Assembly: GCF_029633865.1 (NCBI RefSeq) | Contig: NC_079224.1 | Location: 20,422,728-20,486,727 of the forward strand | Length of the DNA: 64,000 bases | Direction of reading: 5' to 3' | From: Lampris incognitus | Lineage: Eukaryota > Chordata > Actinopteri > Lampriformes > Lampridae | In this document: piece after piece, positions 23,470-34,599 of the stretch | How positions within the stretch are numbered: position 1 is the first letter of the stretch | How the letters are laid out: every line of letters begins with the position of its first letter | The notes under the pieces: model-generated | Told to the model about the DNA's origin: nothing | Databases searched by the model: none | What the model saw: the letters and a program-made list of their open reading frames with translations, nothing else | Made by a program: the position numbers and the translations under genes

Positions 23470-23900
23470 ACTTCTTTTTTTTAGCAGACTGAGTCAAGGA
23501 CTCTATAGAGGTGAAAGTCAGAGAGAGAGAGAGAGAAAGAGAGAGAAAGTGACAAAGGGTGAAAGGGGAATTAATGAAGGCCGTCACCAGGCAGCTATTT
23601 ATCAAGACAACTGAACAGCCCTTATTTTTGCCCAAAGGTGAGTGGATTGGTGACAAAAGGGGTCATTTAGATTTCATTCATCTCTGGTCCAGCCCTGATG
23701 GAGGACAGGACATCATAAGGCTATTCAGCAGGTTAATCAGACATTACCCGGGGCTTTTGGCTAATAGAGTATGACACTACAATGCTGTCTCACAGCTAAG
23801 TTGATCATTGGAGCATCTCTTATCTCTGCTCACCAGAGGCTTTGTGGTAAACAGAGACTGAGGACCAAGCAATACAGAGGAAACAAATAGAACAATCCAA
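23470..23900. promoter_or_regulatory. candidate conserved noncoding element
   Basis: A long non-repetitive block, apart from a GA-rich tract at 23519-23550. It carries TAAT/ATTA and GATTA cores (GGAATTAATGAAGG; CAGGTTAATCAGACATTA) and no frame with coding support. Repeats lie on either side. Compositionally it is one of the best enhancer candidates in the window. Conservation cannot be judged here. Confidence 0.25.
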
Positions 23901-24329
23901 AAGGTGCACCAAGGCCTGGCAGAGATCTCCCAGCTGTGCAGATAACAGATTTAATCAACCTAAAGGCCCAATCCCAGCACCAATTCAATCTATTATTGCC
24001 CTATGGATAGTCTTATGGCTTGGTTCTCTTGATTCCAAGTTGTACTGGTAATCCATTCACCACAAATTTTCATCAGAAGGTTGTCTTGTAGCAGCTCATT
24101 GTGATACAGTATCTACATAACACTGTGTGGCAGTCGATAATGTAACATTAAATTAAATGTAATAAATAAAGCGATTTCTTTCCAACAAAGTGATTTGCGC
24201 TGTATTTTGCTCCAAGAACCATCCCAAGGTCTTATGCCCATGTTATTACCTCTTTTATGTTGTCTTTCAAATAATGTATGCTTTTAGAATTTAAATATAT
24301 TTATTTAGTCTTCATTTAGGCCCTGTAAT
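23901..24329. other. no gene recognised
   Basis: Unique-looking, AT-rich sequence with no repeat or coding signature. Confidence 0.5.
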
Positions 24330-24462
24330 GGCCTGGCGGCCTGTCCAGGGTGTCTCCCCACCTGCCGCCCAATGACTGCTGGGATAGGCTCCAGCATCCC
24401 TGTGACCCCGAGAGCAGGATAAGCAGTTTGGATAATGGACGGATGGATGGATGGATAGTCCT
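24330..24462 (+). mobile_element. RTE/Rex3-like LINE 3' end
   Basis: GGCGGCCTGTCCAGGGTGTCTCC, then GACTGCTGGGATAGGCTCCAGC, then GAGCAGGATAAGCAGTTTGG and a GGATGGATGG tail. It is the longest of the four copies in the window. Confidence 0.6.
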
Positions 24463-25529
24463 CATTGACCACTTCTTTTAAAGGAGAATTTATTCTGAAA
24501 GACATGTTGAGTGATGTAACATGACCCATGATTCACAACATGATAGCCCTTTTAAATCTTTGCAGTTGTCTTCTATTTATCAAGCATCTGTTTGCAAATA
24601 TATGATCTCCAAATATGATGCCTTCATGCCCGCCTAGAAAAGGTGGCTTTACCCACTCAGGTGGGGAGTGAATATCTCTTCCGGCTAGAGGACTTCAAAA
24701 GTGTCGGTGTCTTCCTCTCGAGTGTGGTGAAACAGAAAAAGTGAATTTGATTGGTGCAATGGCTCCAGTATTACAGGTGCTGTAATCAAACCGTGGTGTT
24801 AAAGAGAGAGCTGAGCCACAAAGAGAAGTGTCTGAGGTATCGGTATTCCTTTATACGAACCCTTAACCATGGTTTCGAACTCTGGGTTGTTCACATGTGA
24901 GGTCTGGAAATAAAATTTCTCAGGATTCTGATGGGGCTTACACTTTGTGATGGTGTGAGGTGCTCAGTGATCCAGGTGGACCTCAACCTGAAAAGCAACA
25001 AATGGATGCCTGGCTAATTGTACGATAGTATATCATTTGATGGTTGTCACTATTTTTTTTACCATTTCAGCAAAAACAGTCGGCTCGTCTATGAAAGAGT
25101 GTACATGCGGGTGCATCTTCAACACTGCTTTCTTTGCTTGGTAACAGGTGAAATTCTCATGCCGCCTGTTGTTCATGATTTCTTCAACAGCAGGTATTGT
25201 GCTGACCATGTAAACAGCACTTAACCTCCAGCTGCCCCCCCCCCCCATGGAGCTGCTCAAAGGCGAGCAAAATAAGACTGGGATTCCCACAGGTGTTATG
25301 TGTATACGCCCATGTGAGACTCTTTCTTTTTTGACTGTTCTACCCCTTGCAACTGCTTTCCCAGACAGATTTTTCTGTACTGGAGAAATAAATCTGGCAC
25401 AATAGGATTAAAATGTCTGAGAAATTAGATTCTGTTAAATTTCAACCAACTCCATTAAATTTAGACACCCCGTTTTTCCCTGATCCACACTCATCAAATG
25501 GGTTTTGGGAGTCCACACTCACTCACTCA
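24463..25529. other. no gene recognised
   Basis: Includes a C-run at 25237-25246. Frames at 25018-25290 have no recognised family. Confidence 0.5.
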
Positions 25530-25559
25530 TCCAGCGTCGTCCTTGTGGACGTTAGCTGC

Positions 25560-27188
25560 TCACGCTGCCTGCCTGAGGATGTTGCCCCATCTGTCCCTGT
25601 CTCTTATGGCATTGGAAATTTCAGCCATAGAGTGTCCTGTCCATTCCTTTAAATTGTCCATATACTTCATCCTGGGGCGGCCACGTTCTCCTTTACCCTC
25701 CATCTTCCCTTGTATGATGTCTCTTGTGAGAGAGCATTTTTTGTTTTGGCTAGAATGACCAAAGTCGCTCATCTTTCTTTTAACAATGGCACCATATAGT
25801 TCTCGTTTGACGCCAAGTTGTTGTAGGATGCTTTGGTTGGTTCTTTTCCCTCACCAGTTGATGTTTAAGAATCTTCGATACAACCACATTTCAGCAGATT
25901 GTGTTCTATCTTTATCTTTTTGTCTCAATGTCCAACCTTCTGCCCCACTTGTCACAGTAGGCCATATTATTGCCTTTAGAATTTTTATTTTTAGTTTGTT
26001 GGATAGGTCTTTGTCTTTCCAGATATTTTTCAGTTCAATCATTTTTGTTTTTGTGATGGCATTACGTGTTTGGATATCTTTGGAACAGCAGCTATCATGA
26101 GATTTTAAGGAGCCCAGATATTTGAAGTTTTCAACTCTTCCAAGTTCTTCGCCTTCTATTTTGATGGGTTGGTATGTCCCTCTCCCAATGTGCATTACTT
26201 TGGTATTTTCTGCGTTTAATTTCATATTCTTTAGCTAGCCTTTGTTTTTTATGTTGTCGAGAAGGTTCGTTATTTCTTGACGGTTGTTTCCACAGAGAGC
26301 TGTGTCGTCTGCGTATCTCAGGTTTGATATTATTCTGCCTCCGACTTTGATTCCCGAATTCTCGACTTCTGCTTCTCTCATGATCTGTTCAGAGTAGAAA
26401 CTGAAAAGATGAGGAGAGAGGATGCGTCCCTGACGAACGCCTTTTTGAATTTTGAAGGGGCTTGTGTGGTTGTTGTTCCAACGGATAACAGCTTCTTGGT
26501 CTTTGTATAGTGATGCTATGAATGATACAAGGTGAGGTGGAAAGTCCATATTCTCCATTGTGTCAAACAGTTTTGCATGACTTACATTATCAAAGCCTTA
26601 CTGTAGTCTATGAAAACTATGTACCCCTCTTTTTCATTGTATTCATTAATCCTCTCAATGAGGACTTGTAATGCGCATAGCATATCAGCTGTTCCTCTTC
26701 CAGCTCTGAAACCAGCTTGTTCTTCTGCAATTTCAGTCTCTATTTTGCTCTTCGGTCTGTTTAAAATGATATAAAGTAAAATGTTGCTTGTGTGGCTAAT
26801 AAGAGCTATGGTCCGGTAATTTGAGCATTCCTTTGGGTCGCCTGATTTGTAGAGCATGACACATTCTTGCTTTTTCCATTCTTGCGGCCAGTCTTGTTTT
26901 TGCCAAATTTTGGTGCATAGTAGGCGAATGGCCTGTTCTCCTAAGTTTCTAGAATGTATAATTATCAGCAGGTATGTTGTCTAAACCTGGTAAATTGCCT
27001 GCTTTAAGGTGTTTTATAACATCCTCAATTTTGTTCATAAGTGGCGGAGGCTCAAGTTCTATTTTAACTTCTGCTATGATTGGGCTGACTTCTTTTTGCG
27101 GGAGGCAAAAAAGCTCTTCTCCATATTCTTTCCATCTGTTCATGACTTTTTCATTTTCATTTATAAAGTTCTTGTCTTTGTCCTTCAC
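25560..27188 (-). pseudogene. LINE reverse transcriptase, broken frames
   Basis: Successive pieces on the minus strand follow the order of a non-LTR polymerase. The first is the N-terminal MNKIEDVIKHLKAGNLPGLDNIPAD. Next come LYKSGDPKECSNYRTIALIS, EEQAGFRAGRGTADMLCAL and GYIVFIDYSKA (motif A). Then IQKGVRQGRILSPHLFSFY (motif B) and LRYADDTALC (motif C, YADD intact at about 26325). Last are NFKYLGSL and the C-terminal GKGERGRPRMKYMDNLKEWTG. Stops or frameshifts separate the pieces, notably at 26949, 26582 and 26235, so no full-length polymerase can be made. Confidence 0.88.
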
Positions 27189-27588
27189 ACATAGTTGGTT
27201 AGGTGAAAAGGGTTTTCATTTCACAGACTTGAGTCGATCAAAGAATTCTTTTGATTTGTTCTCTGTCGAATTCTGTAATCTTCTGGCATTCCTGTTCCAG
27301 CCAAGTACGCTTATCTCGCCGAATCTGTTGCTGTACTTTTCTTTTGAGATTCTTATATTCCTTTAAATTTGTTGCTTATTCTAACCCTTCACTTTTGTTC
27401 TGCAGTTTTTACAGTTTCATTGCTTATCCATGGCTTTGTCTTCTTTGGTTTCTTTTTCCCTAATGTGTCTGCGGCGTGCAAATATATAGATTTGATGCTT
27501 TGCCATAATTCCTCAGGCGGTATGTCTTCCGAGATGGATGTGAGGAGAGTTTCAAACTAATTTTTTGTCTCAATTTGAAAATTCATCT

Positions 27589-28451
27589 TTATGCTTCATC
27601 TTTGAGTTTTTCTACATCATGTCTTAGCGTGGGTGGTGTTGCTTGTGCTTTGAATGTTTTGATTCTTACTTTTGCGCAAACCAAGATGTGGTCGGTGGCA
27701 CAATCTGATCCTGGTCGATTTTTGCAGTTGAGAAAAGATGTCATCCAAACTCTGTTTACCAAAATGTAGTCAATCTGGTTTCTTGATTGTTGATCAGGTG
27801 AAATCCATGTATTGCGTCTTCTTGGATGATGTTTAAACATTGTATTTGTGATGGTCATTTTGTTTGCGTTACAGAAAATCAAAAGTCTCTCTCCTCTGTC
27901 ATTGCATTGTGTTTAGACCATACGGTCTGAGACTGCTGTTCACCTTCTCCAACTTTTGCGTTGAAATCTCCCATTATTATGAGTGGGTCTTTGTCCTTCA
28001 GGGAGTCTTTGACTGTTTGTAGCTGGTCATAAAAATCCTCTACTTCTTCTTCTGTGCTCTGAGAGGTTGGTGCGTAGACGTGGATAAGTGTTGTTTTTGT
28101 TGGTCTTGTGTCAAGCTTTACCATAAGGATATGATCAGATATTGGGTCATAGCTTATTAGGCTTTTCTTAGTCTTAGGATCTAAAATGAATACCACTCCA
28201 TTACGTCCGCCCTTGTCATTTCGATTGTTTTTGATGCAGTGTTCATTTGATTCAAAATGGCCGCTGCCACTCCATCTGATCTCTGATAGTCCTATAATGT
28301 TCATTTTCAAGTGTTCTATTTCCTTTAAGAGTAGGTACAATTTTCCAGAGTCCAATAAAGTCCTAACAGTCCATGTTCCTACATTTAAAATTTTGCGTTT
28401 CCTACGCGAGGGACCTCTCTCTTGAGATGAGTTCTTACAGGGGTCAGACAT
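27589..28451 (-). pseudogene. LINE apurinic-type endonuclease domain, frameshifted
   Basis: The N-terminal piece (190 codons) reads KRKILNVGTWTVRTLLDSGK, then IIGLSEIRWSGSG, YDPISDHILMVKL, then LIIMGDFNAKVGEG. These are the N, E, and GDFN motifs of exonuclease-endonuclease-phosphatase folds. After a frameshift near 27890 the second piece continues with RRNTWISPDQQSRNQIDYILV and ATDHILV, giving the IDYI and DH motifs. In intact elements this enzyme nicks target DNA to prime reverse transcription. Similarity to craniofacial development protein 2 (itself RTE-derived) explains why such pieces are often misannotated as that gene. Confidence 0.85.
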
Positions 28452-28920
28452 AGAGCTCCCTGCTGGGTTTGGCTCTACTTCGTTGTTACTTGTATTCGCC
28501 CCTCTATGGGACGTCCCCTCCCCAGCTGAAAGATCCTGGTTGAATATCTGTTGGGTTTTTTTCTAAATTTTTGACCATGACATGCGTGAGTTTTGGGCAA
28601 AGAATAAAACCAGTAGTTTGCCATTACTTTCTGGAGTGGCAGTGCACGTACTGTGTGGAGGCCCTGGCCATTGTTCCGTTGGACTCTTCTGCCCATAGCT
28701 GTGATGACAAAAGCCGTTACCAAAACTGCTTCTGCCGCCTTCTGACATCATCCGTCCCCTGCTTACCAGGACTTGGTGTGTGTACCCTTTAGTCGGGTCC
28801 CTCCCCCGGCGACCTGTCCAGCTTGGTTTCACCTGCCAGGGGCACTAGTCCCCGACTGGCATAGCTCCCGGGATCGTAAGGACACGCAAGCCTCTCCACC
28901 ACAACAAGGCAGGTACACTG

Positions 28921-29128
28921 ATCCTCACATAAAAGTACTCGTGTGGTCATGAATTAGTCTGTTGCTGAAATTCAACTGACAGATCCCATTTAACATTTTA
29001 TTACAACACAAAAATTGGCTGGATTAGCAGATTGTCTTCCAAGACAAACTCATGCTAATTACACTTTAATATGACGCTACTAATGCTGATACTAACACTT
29101 TGATATGGTCATGGTATGGCGTGCAATG
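28921..29128. other. no gene recognised
   Basis: Short AT-rich spacer with no signal. Confidence 0.5.
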
Positions 29129-29387
<259 letters not shown>

Positions 29388-29479
29388 ACATACAATGCAT
29401 ACAAACTGTCTCTATTTAGAGACCAACCTACCTCCCAATAAAAGAGACGACATCAAGAGACAATAAACTGAATATGTTG

Positions 29480-31979
29480 CATCAGAAATTTTTGTTTTTA
29501 TTGAACAGCATCCTCAAAGAATATGAAAAGTTTCCACTGCTTTGGTATTACTTTTGTATGCAACATTTCAAGAGCCGATAATAGATGTGTGCTAAAAGAA
29601 AAACACAATGAAATGCACATAACATAATCCTATGCATCAATCCAGTCAAGCGCCACATCAATAACATATTTTATTTTCTGACAAAAAAGCATTGGCACAG
29701 AAGTTTTTTTCAGAATCTCTAAAGCTATTTTCATGTTGCGGAGAGAGCAAACAGCATCTCAAATCATTCATAGAAATCGAAGCAGATGCAAGCAAGCACA
29801 ATGCAAACAATAAGTGCACAACAAATTCATAACATCTACCAGATAACTGCTGCTTAGGTACAGACACAATTTAGAGTAAATATATTTAGATTGCAAACCA
29901 ATTTCGCTTTTTCTACAACGTTAATTTGAACATGTGTGCAATATTATGCCAGACATTGTAGACAAGTGGTTGCATCCACAATCTTAATATTTTTTGACAC
30001 TACCTGTGCAAAGGAAGAGTTGTCACTGACCTGTGCATAAAGGAGATGCGAGAAGCTGCTCCCCCCATGACCATATTATGCTAATTTGTCTCTCCCAAAA
30101 ATATACCTCAGGTAAGCAAATAGTTTAGGAATATGCTTACGGCACCCACATCCATCCATTCACACTGCTGTCTCTGTGCCAGTGAGCAAGGCACTGAAAT
30201 GTTAATGGTTTCAGGGGTCACTGAAGATGACCCTGTTAGATTTGGGCATGACCAAAGGCTCATGGCCAAAAGTAAAAGTAGATAATTCAGCTGTTGACAT
30301 GTGGGAATATGCCATCGTCATCTGAATAAGGAAAACGTTAAGATACCACCTTATAAATGGTTAAAAAAACGTCTTCAGTATTTAGAAAGGTAACCTCTCA
30401 TCAAGGCCTTTGTTCTTATCAGGCAAGATGAGTTTCAGCTTGCTCGACTAATGTCTATACTTTTTATTCAGCGGCGAAGTCTTATTGTACAGCCGTTACT
30501 GAACTACAGAGGCAACAGCGACTGCAGCCCAACAGTGCATCAGTATTTTGCCTTACATTATACGATAGTGACGTTATTACATTATACTGGAGAAAACACA
30601 AAAACTAGTACTTGGTGGTGGCGCACACTTTTCTGTGGCCTGAAAATCACAACACTTAAATGAACAGTTAACAGTTTCAAGCAGTTACTTCTGAATATTT
30701 ACACCAAGTAGTTTTAAAAGGAACTGTGCATGCCAATAATGCTACATCTCTAAAAGGTTAGAAACCACCAAAATCATTTCAGAGTGTCAAGTGAAGAAAT
30801 AAATGGAAGCGTCTGGGTAGCATGGCGGTCTATTCTGTTGCCTACCAACATGCGGATCACCAGTTCAAATCCCCGTGTTACCCCCCGGCTTGGTCGGGCG
30901 TCCCTACAGACACAATTGGCCGTGTCTGCGGCTGGGAAGCTGGATGTGGGTACGTGTCCTGGTCACTGCACTAGCGCCTCCTCTGGTCGGTCGGGGCGCC
31001 TGTTCAGGGGGGAGGGGGAACCGGGAGGGAATAGCGTGATCCTCCCACACGCTACGTCCCCCTGGTGAAACTCCTCACTGTCAGGTGAAAAGAAGCGGCT
31101 GGTGACTCCACGTGTATCGGAGGAGGCATGTGGTAGTCTGCAGCCCTCCCCGGATCGGCAGAGGGGGGTGGAGCGGCGACCGGGACGGCTCGGAAGAGTG
31201 GGGTAGTTGGATGGCTACAACTGGGGAGAAAAAGGGGAGGGGGGGATCCACAAAAAGAAAAGAAACAAACGGGGGGAAAAGCAACAGCAAGAACATCTAT
31301 ATTTCGAAAAATATTATTTAAAAAGAATCATCGATAGCACATTCTCCTTGTTGTATTTTTTTTTTGTATCATGTTGACAAGTCCAGGAAAGACTATCAGA
31401 ACATAGCTGGAAAGAAACACACATTTTTCAACATCATCTTGTAGCTACAGTCGGTAACGAATCGATAGAAAAATATAGTCCTCATCCTTTTTTTTCCTGC
31501 GTTGTAAAGAAATTCGTGTCATGACATTTCATGGGAGCGAACGCCTCCGCATTAGAAATTGCAAAGATTTGATCGCCCCCCCCCATCATGTCCTCTTCTA
31601 TCACCTCACAGTCTTTATCTCTGCCAGTGTGTTTTCTTTTTTTTTTAATTCTAAAAAAAGCACCAGGAGAATGTCCTGCACAATAAACAGCATTCTTAAC
31701 CTGAAAGATTTACACCTTTTTTTCCCCTTCAAACTCAGCCTCTGCAGGTTTGCTCCCTTTGGTTTCTGCCCGTAGAGTCTGTCCAAGTGTCTGTCCACAG
31801 GCAATCAAAGATCTCCCTCTTTGTCTCCTGTCTAGCGCCCTCTCTCTGTTAGTGGGGATTGATCTGGCACAACAGCAACACTAAATACACTCAAATGTTC
31901 ACCTCCCTTGTTATTAATGTTATTTATCTTTTTTTCCCCCCTGTCTTGGGACTTGTGACCCATCAGCGCTACCTGCTCA
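29480..31979 (-). other. possible 3' UTR of the TMT opsin
   Basis: This is the region immediately downstream of the opsin stop on its strand. It has no other gene. Minus-strand AATAAA signals occur at 29497-29502 (complement TTTATT), with others near 29671 and 30461. Apart from the SINE at 30812-31250 the sequence looks unique. A 2.5-kb 3' UTR is plausible for a brain-expressed gene, but the true polyadenylation site is unknown and could be far closer to 31980. Confidence 0.3.
30812..31250 (+). mobile_element. tRNA-derived SINE (family A), nearly full length
   Basis: Head GCGTCTGGGTAGCATGGCGG (A box), B box GTTCAAATCCCCGTG, body GTGTCTGCGGCTGGGAAGC, tail CTACAACTGGGGAGAAAAAGG. It is opposite in strand to the opsin and would lie in its 3' UTR if that extends to 29.5 kb. 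Flanks AAGAAATAAATGG and AAGAAACAAACGG could be a diverged target duplication. Confidence 0.9.
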
Positions 31980-32270
31980 TCACTCATTATATTGCACCAC
32001 CAGCGACACCACGACAGGCGGGTTGATATCAGATGACGGGCCTTCAGTGGCGTTGTAGGTGGCCTCCGCTGGAGTGTCCAGCTGGGGCACCGTGGTGGCC
32101 GGTTGGCCCAGGGAGGCTACCATGAAGGGGAAGTTGTTGTCATTGGTACGGCGGGCACCGTTGCCATTGCCGCCACGGATGACCTTGGTGGCGACCTTAG
32201 AGGAGCTCTTCAAGCTGGAGCCTCGCTGGGGTGTCTTGCAGCGCAGCAGGGCTAGGAAACATCTGTAGAA
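31980..32270 (-). CDS. TMT/encephalopsin-type opsin, last coding exon
   Basis: A consensus acceptor (CTCGCCTCAG) precedes the exon at 32271, and the frame opens in phase 0 with FYRCFLALLRC. This is the amphipathic helix 8 that follows NPxxY-x(3)-NKQ in opsins; cysteines at exon residues 4 and 11 are possible palmitoylation sites. The next segment, KTPQRGSSLKSSSKV, is the Ser/Lys-rich tail start I associate with TMT opsins. It continues to NNFPFMVASLG and ends VVVSLVVQYNE followed by TGA at 31980-31982. The exon encodes 96 residues and joins the exon at 60537-60770 without loss of frame. The short tail and its sequence argue against OPN3 proper, visual opsins and VA opsins. The subtype within TMT is not resolved. 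Confidence 0.9.
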   Translation of the reverse strand, partial: FYRCFLALLRCKTPQRGSSLKSSSKVATKVIRGGNGNGARRTNDNNFPFMVASLGQPATTVPQLDTPAEATYNATEGPSSDINPPVVVSLVVQYNE

Positions 32271-32289
32271 CTGAGGCGAGCAACACACG

Positions 32290-32346
32290 CAAACACACAC
32301 ACACACACATGTGCGCGCACACACAAACACATGCACACACACACTC
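32290..32346 (+). repeat. imperfect (CA)n in intron
   Basis: CA-rich tract beginning about 20 bases upstream (transcript sense) of the last opsin exon, so on the gene strand a (TG)n tract runs almost up to the acceptor. Confidence 0.9.
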
Positions 32347-32584
32347 TCAAACACACAAGATATGTAAAATTAAATTTGTTATTTCACAGATAAAAGCCAA
32401 CCATGGAGGAAAGCACTGCTGTCATCTGATGTTAGAACTGGTTCAGAAAAAAACAAAAACAAAAAACAAAAACCCCCCCCAAAAAAACGGTAACTCCCAT
32501 CTTAATGGTAGGCACCAACTGTCCTACAGCCTAAGAAACATGAAGCTCATCCTTCTGTCTGTCAGAAGGAACATTAATTAACTA
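32347..32584. other. intronic, no other feature
   Basis: A-rich and C-run sequence (32450-32480) within the large opsin intron. Confidence 0.55.
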
Positions 32585-33010
32585 TATAATTTGCCCTCTT
32601 TCACCCCCTGTGCCTCTCTCTCTCCCCTCTCTTTCTGTTTTCCCTTTCTGATCTGCTGGGTAATTGCAAATAATTATGACTGATTGGACCCCCACCCCTA
32701 TATTAAAACATCCCTCCCTGACGCCCATTTGGTTTGTGCTATTCAATCACTGGGGTTGTTGCGTCGTCCGCCTTTTCATGTGTAACAATATGAGAGCCTC
32801 TAATTATTTGTCAGCTTCCCAGATGATGTTGAATGTTCTCAAATTGCATTCTCGATCACACGTGAGGACCATTACTGACTTTCCAGCTAGGCGTCTAATT
32901 AACTAACGAGGCCCCATCAGGAGCGACTTGTTAGGTATATAAAGCAAAGGGGACGTCTCCCTGCCACTCTCGCCCTCTCAGTTAATACTAACAATATGAT
33001 TTTAAGCAAG
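32585..33010. promoter_or_regulatory. candidate intronic conserved noncoding element
   Basis: Non-repetitive block with many TAAT/ATTA cores (GCAAATAATTATGACTGATTGG; CTCTAATTATTTGTCAGCTTCC; GTCTAATTAACTAACG), 300-700 bases inside the intron next to the last opsin exon. A TATATAAA-like string occurs near 32936. Its composition resembles a developmental enhancer. Cross-species conservation would be decisive and is not available here. Confidence 0.3.
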
Positions 33011-33655
33011 AATATAAAAAATGCAATTTCTATTCCTCTAAAGCACTTTTATTTTTGCATAAATTAGACTAATTCCAAATCCGAGTCTGGATTCATGTTA
33101 CCTTCTAATAATAAGCAACATCACCCTAGTGACGGGGAGGACGTTGCCTTTTGACATTTTTTTAAATTTTTTTTAGAAGTTTTAGGGGAAAATTCTTGTA
33201 TAAACTACCACAAACATTTCAACTAGTTGAAAGGATATCACATGGGAACACATCAAGATGCTCTCTGAAAGGAAAGGGCAGGTGATGCCTCTGAGGTGTA
33301 GAAGAAAAGCGAGTGTACGCCGGGAGTCGGGGCAGAATGAATAGTGAATGGACGACCACGTATGTTTTTCTCTCCTAGAAACCGGTCTGGAAGTCCCCAG
33401 GTTCTGATCACATGCAGATCTTACTGTTTCCCTTCAAGCCCTACACAACTCCGAGTTCCTCAGTTGCCCGGCTCAAAGTTACGGTATCTAATCTTGTTGC
33501 TAGACAGATAGACAGATGCTGAATAATTGACAACTCCTGGAGCAAGTTGAAAGCATAACAATGCATTGAAGGCATTTGGCTGGTGTTTAAAATTCCAGGC
33601 ATACCCACACATACGTGGGCACACATACATGCTCATACGTACATACAAACACAGA

Positions 33656-33656
<1 letters not shown>
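33011..33656. other. intronic, no gene recognised
   Basis: Unique-looking sequence without coding or repeat signature. Confidence 0.5.

Positions 33657-33701
<45 letters not shown>
33657..33701 (+). repeat. (CA)n microsatellite
   Basis: About 22 CA units. Confidence 0.97.
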
Positions 33702-34118
<417 letters not shown>

Positions 34119-34320
34119 AAAATACGAGTTCATTATATATGGCTCATTCCCGCTTCCGTTTTTCCAATGAGTCTGTGAAAGGTTGTCATTTTCAGGTGTT
34201 CAAATCAGCTGTTTAATCAACGCTACACTGGTGAAACATGTTTTACATTGTTCTCTCTCGAGAAAGCAGACTTCAGGCTGATAACTCTTAGGACTTAAAA
34301 TCTCACATCACCTGGAAAAC

Positions 34321-34506
<186 letters not shown>

Positions 34507-34556
34507 GGGAGAGAGAGAGATGAATTGGTGATGAATGAGACTAATGAGATGGCGAG

Positions 34557-34560
<4 letters not shown>

Positions 34561-34595
<35 letters not shown>
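34561..34595 (+). repeat. (GA)n microsatellite
   Basis: About 17 GA units. Confidence 0.95.

Positions 34596-34599
<4 letters not shown>

Larger units (their letters stand above)
25530..28920 (-). mobile_element. near-full-length RTE-like non-LTR retrotransposon
   Basis: About 3.4 kb on the minus strand. From 5' to 3' it has a GC-rich leader at about 28920-28460, an apurinic-type endonuclease at 28451-27589, a linker, a reverse transcriptase at 27188-25851 and a C-terminal domain ending near 25560. It has frameshifts and stops, but unlike most LINEs here it keeps both enzymatic regions. Target duplications were not resolved. It lies downstream of the opsin last exon, transcribed in the same direction. 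Confidence 0.85.

Noticed and set aside
27589..28451. Craniofacial development protein 2-like host gene
   Set aside because: The endonuclease is followed in order by a LINE reverse transcriptase on the same strand with frameshifts, so it is a retrotransposon.
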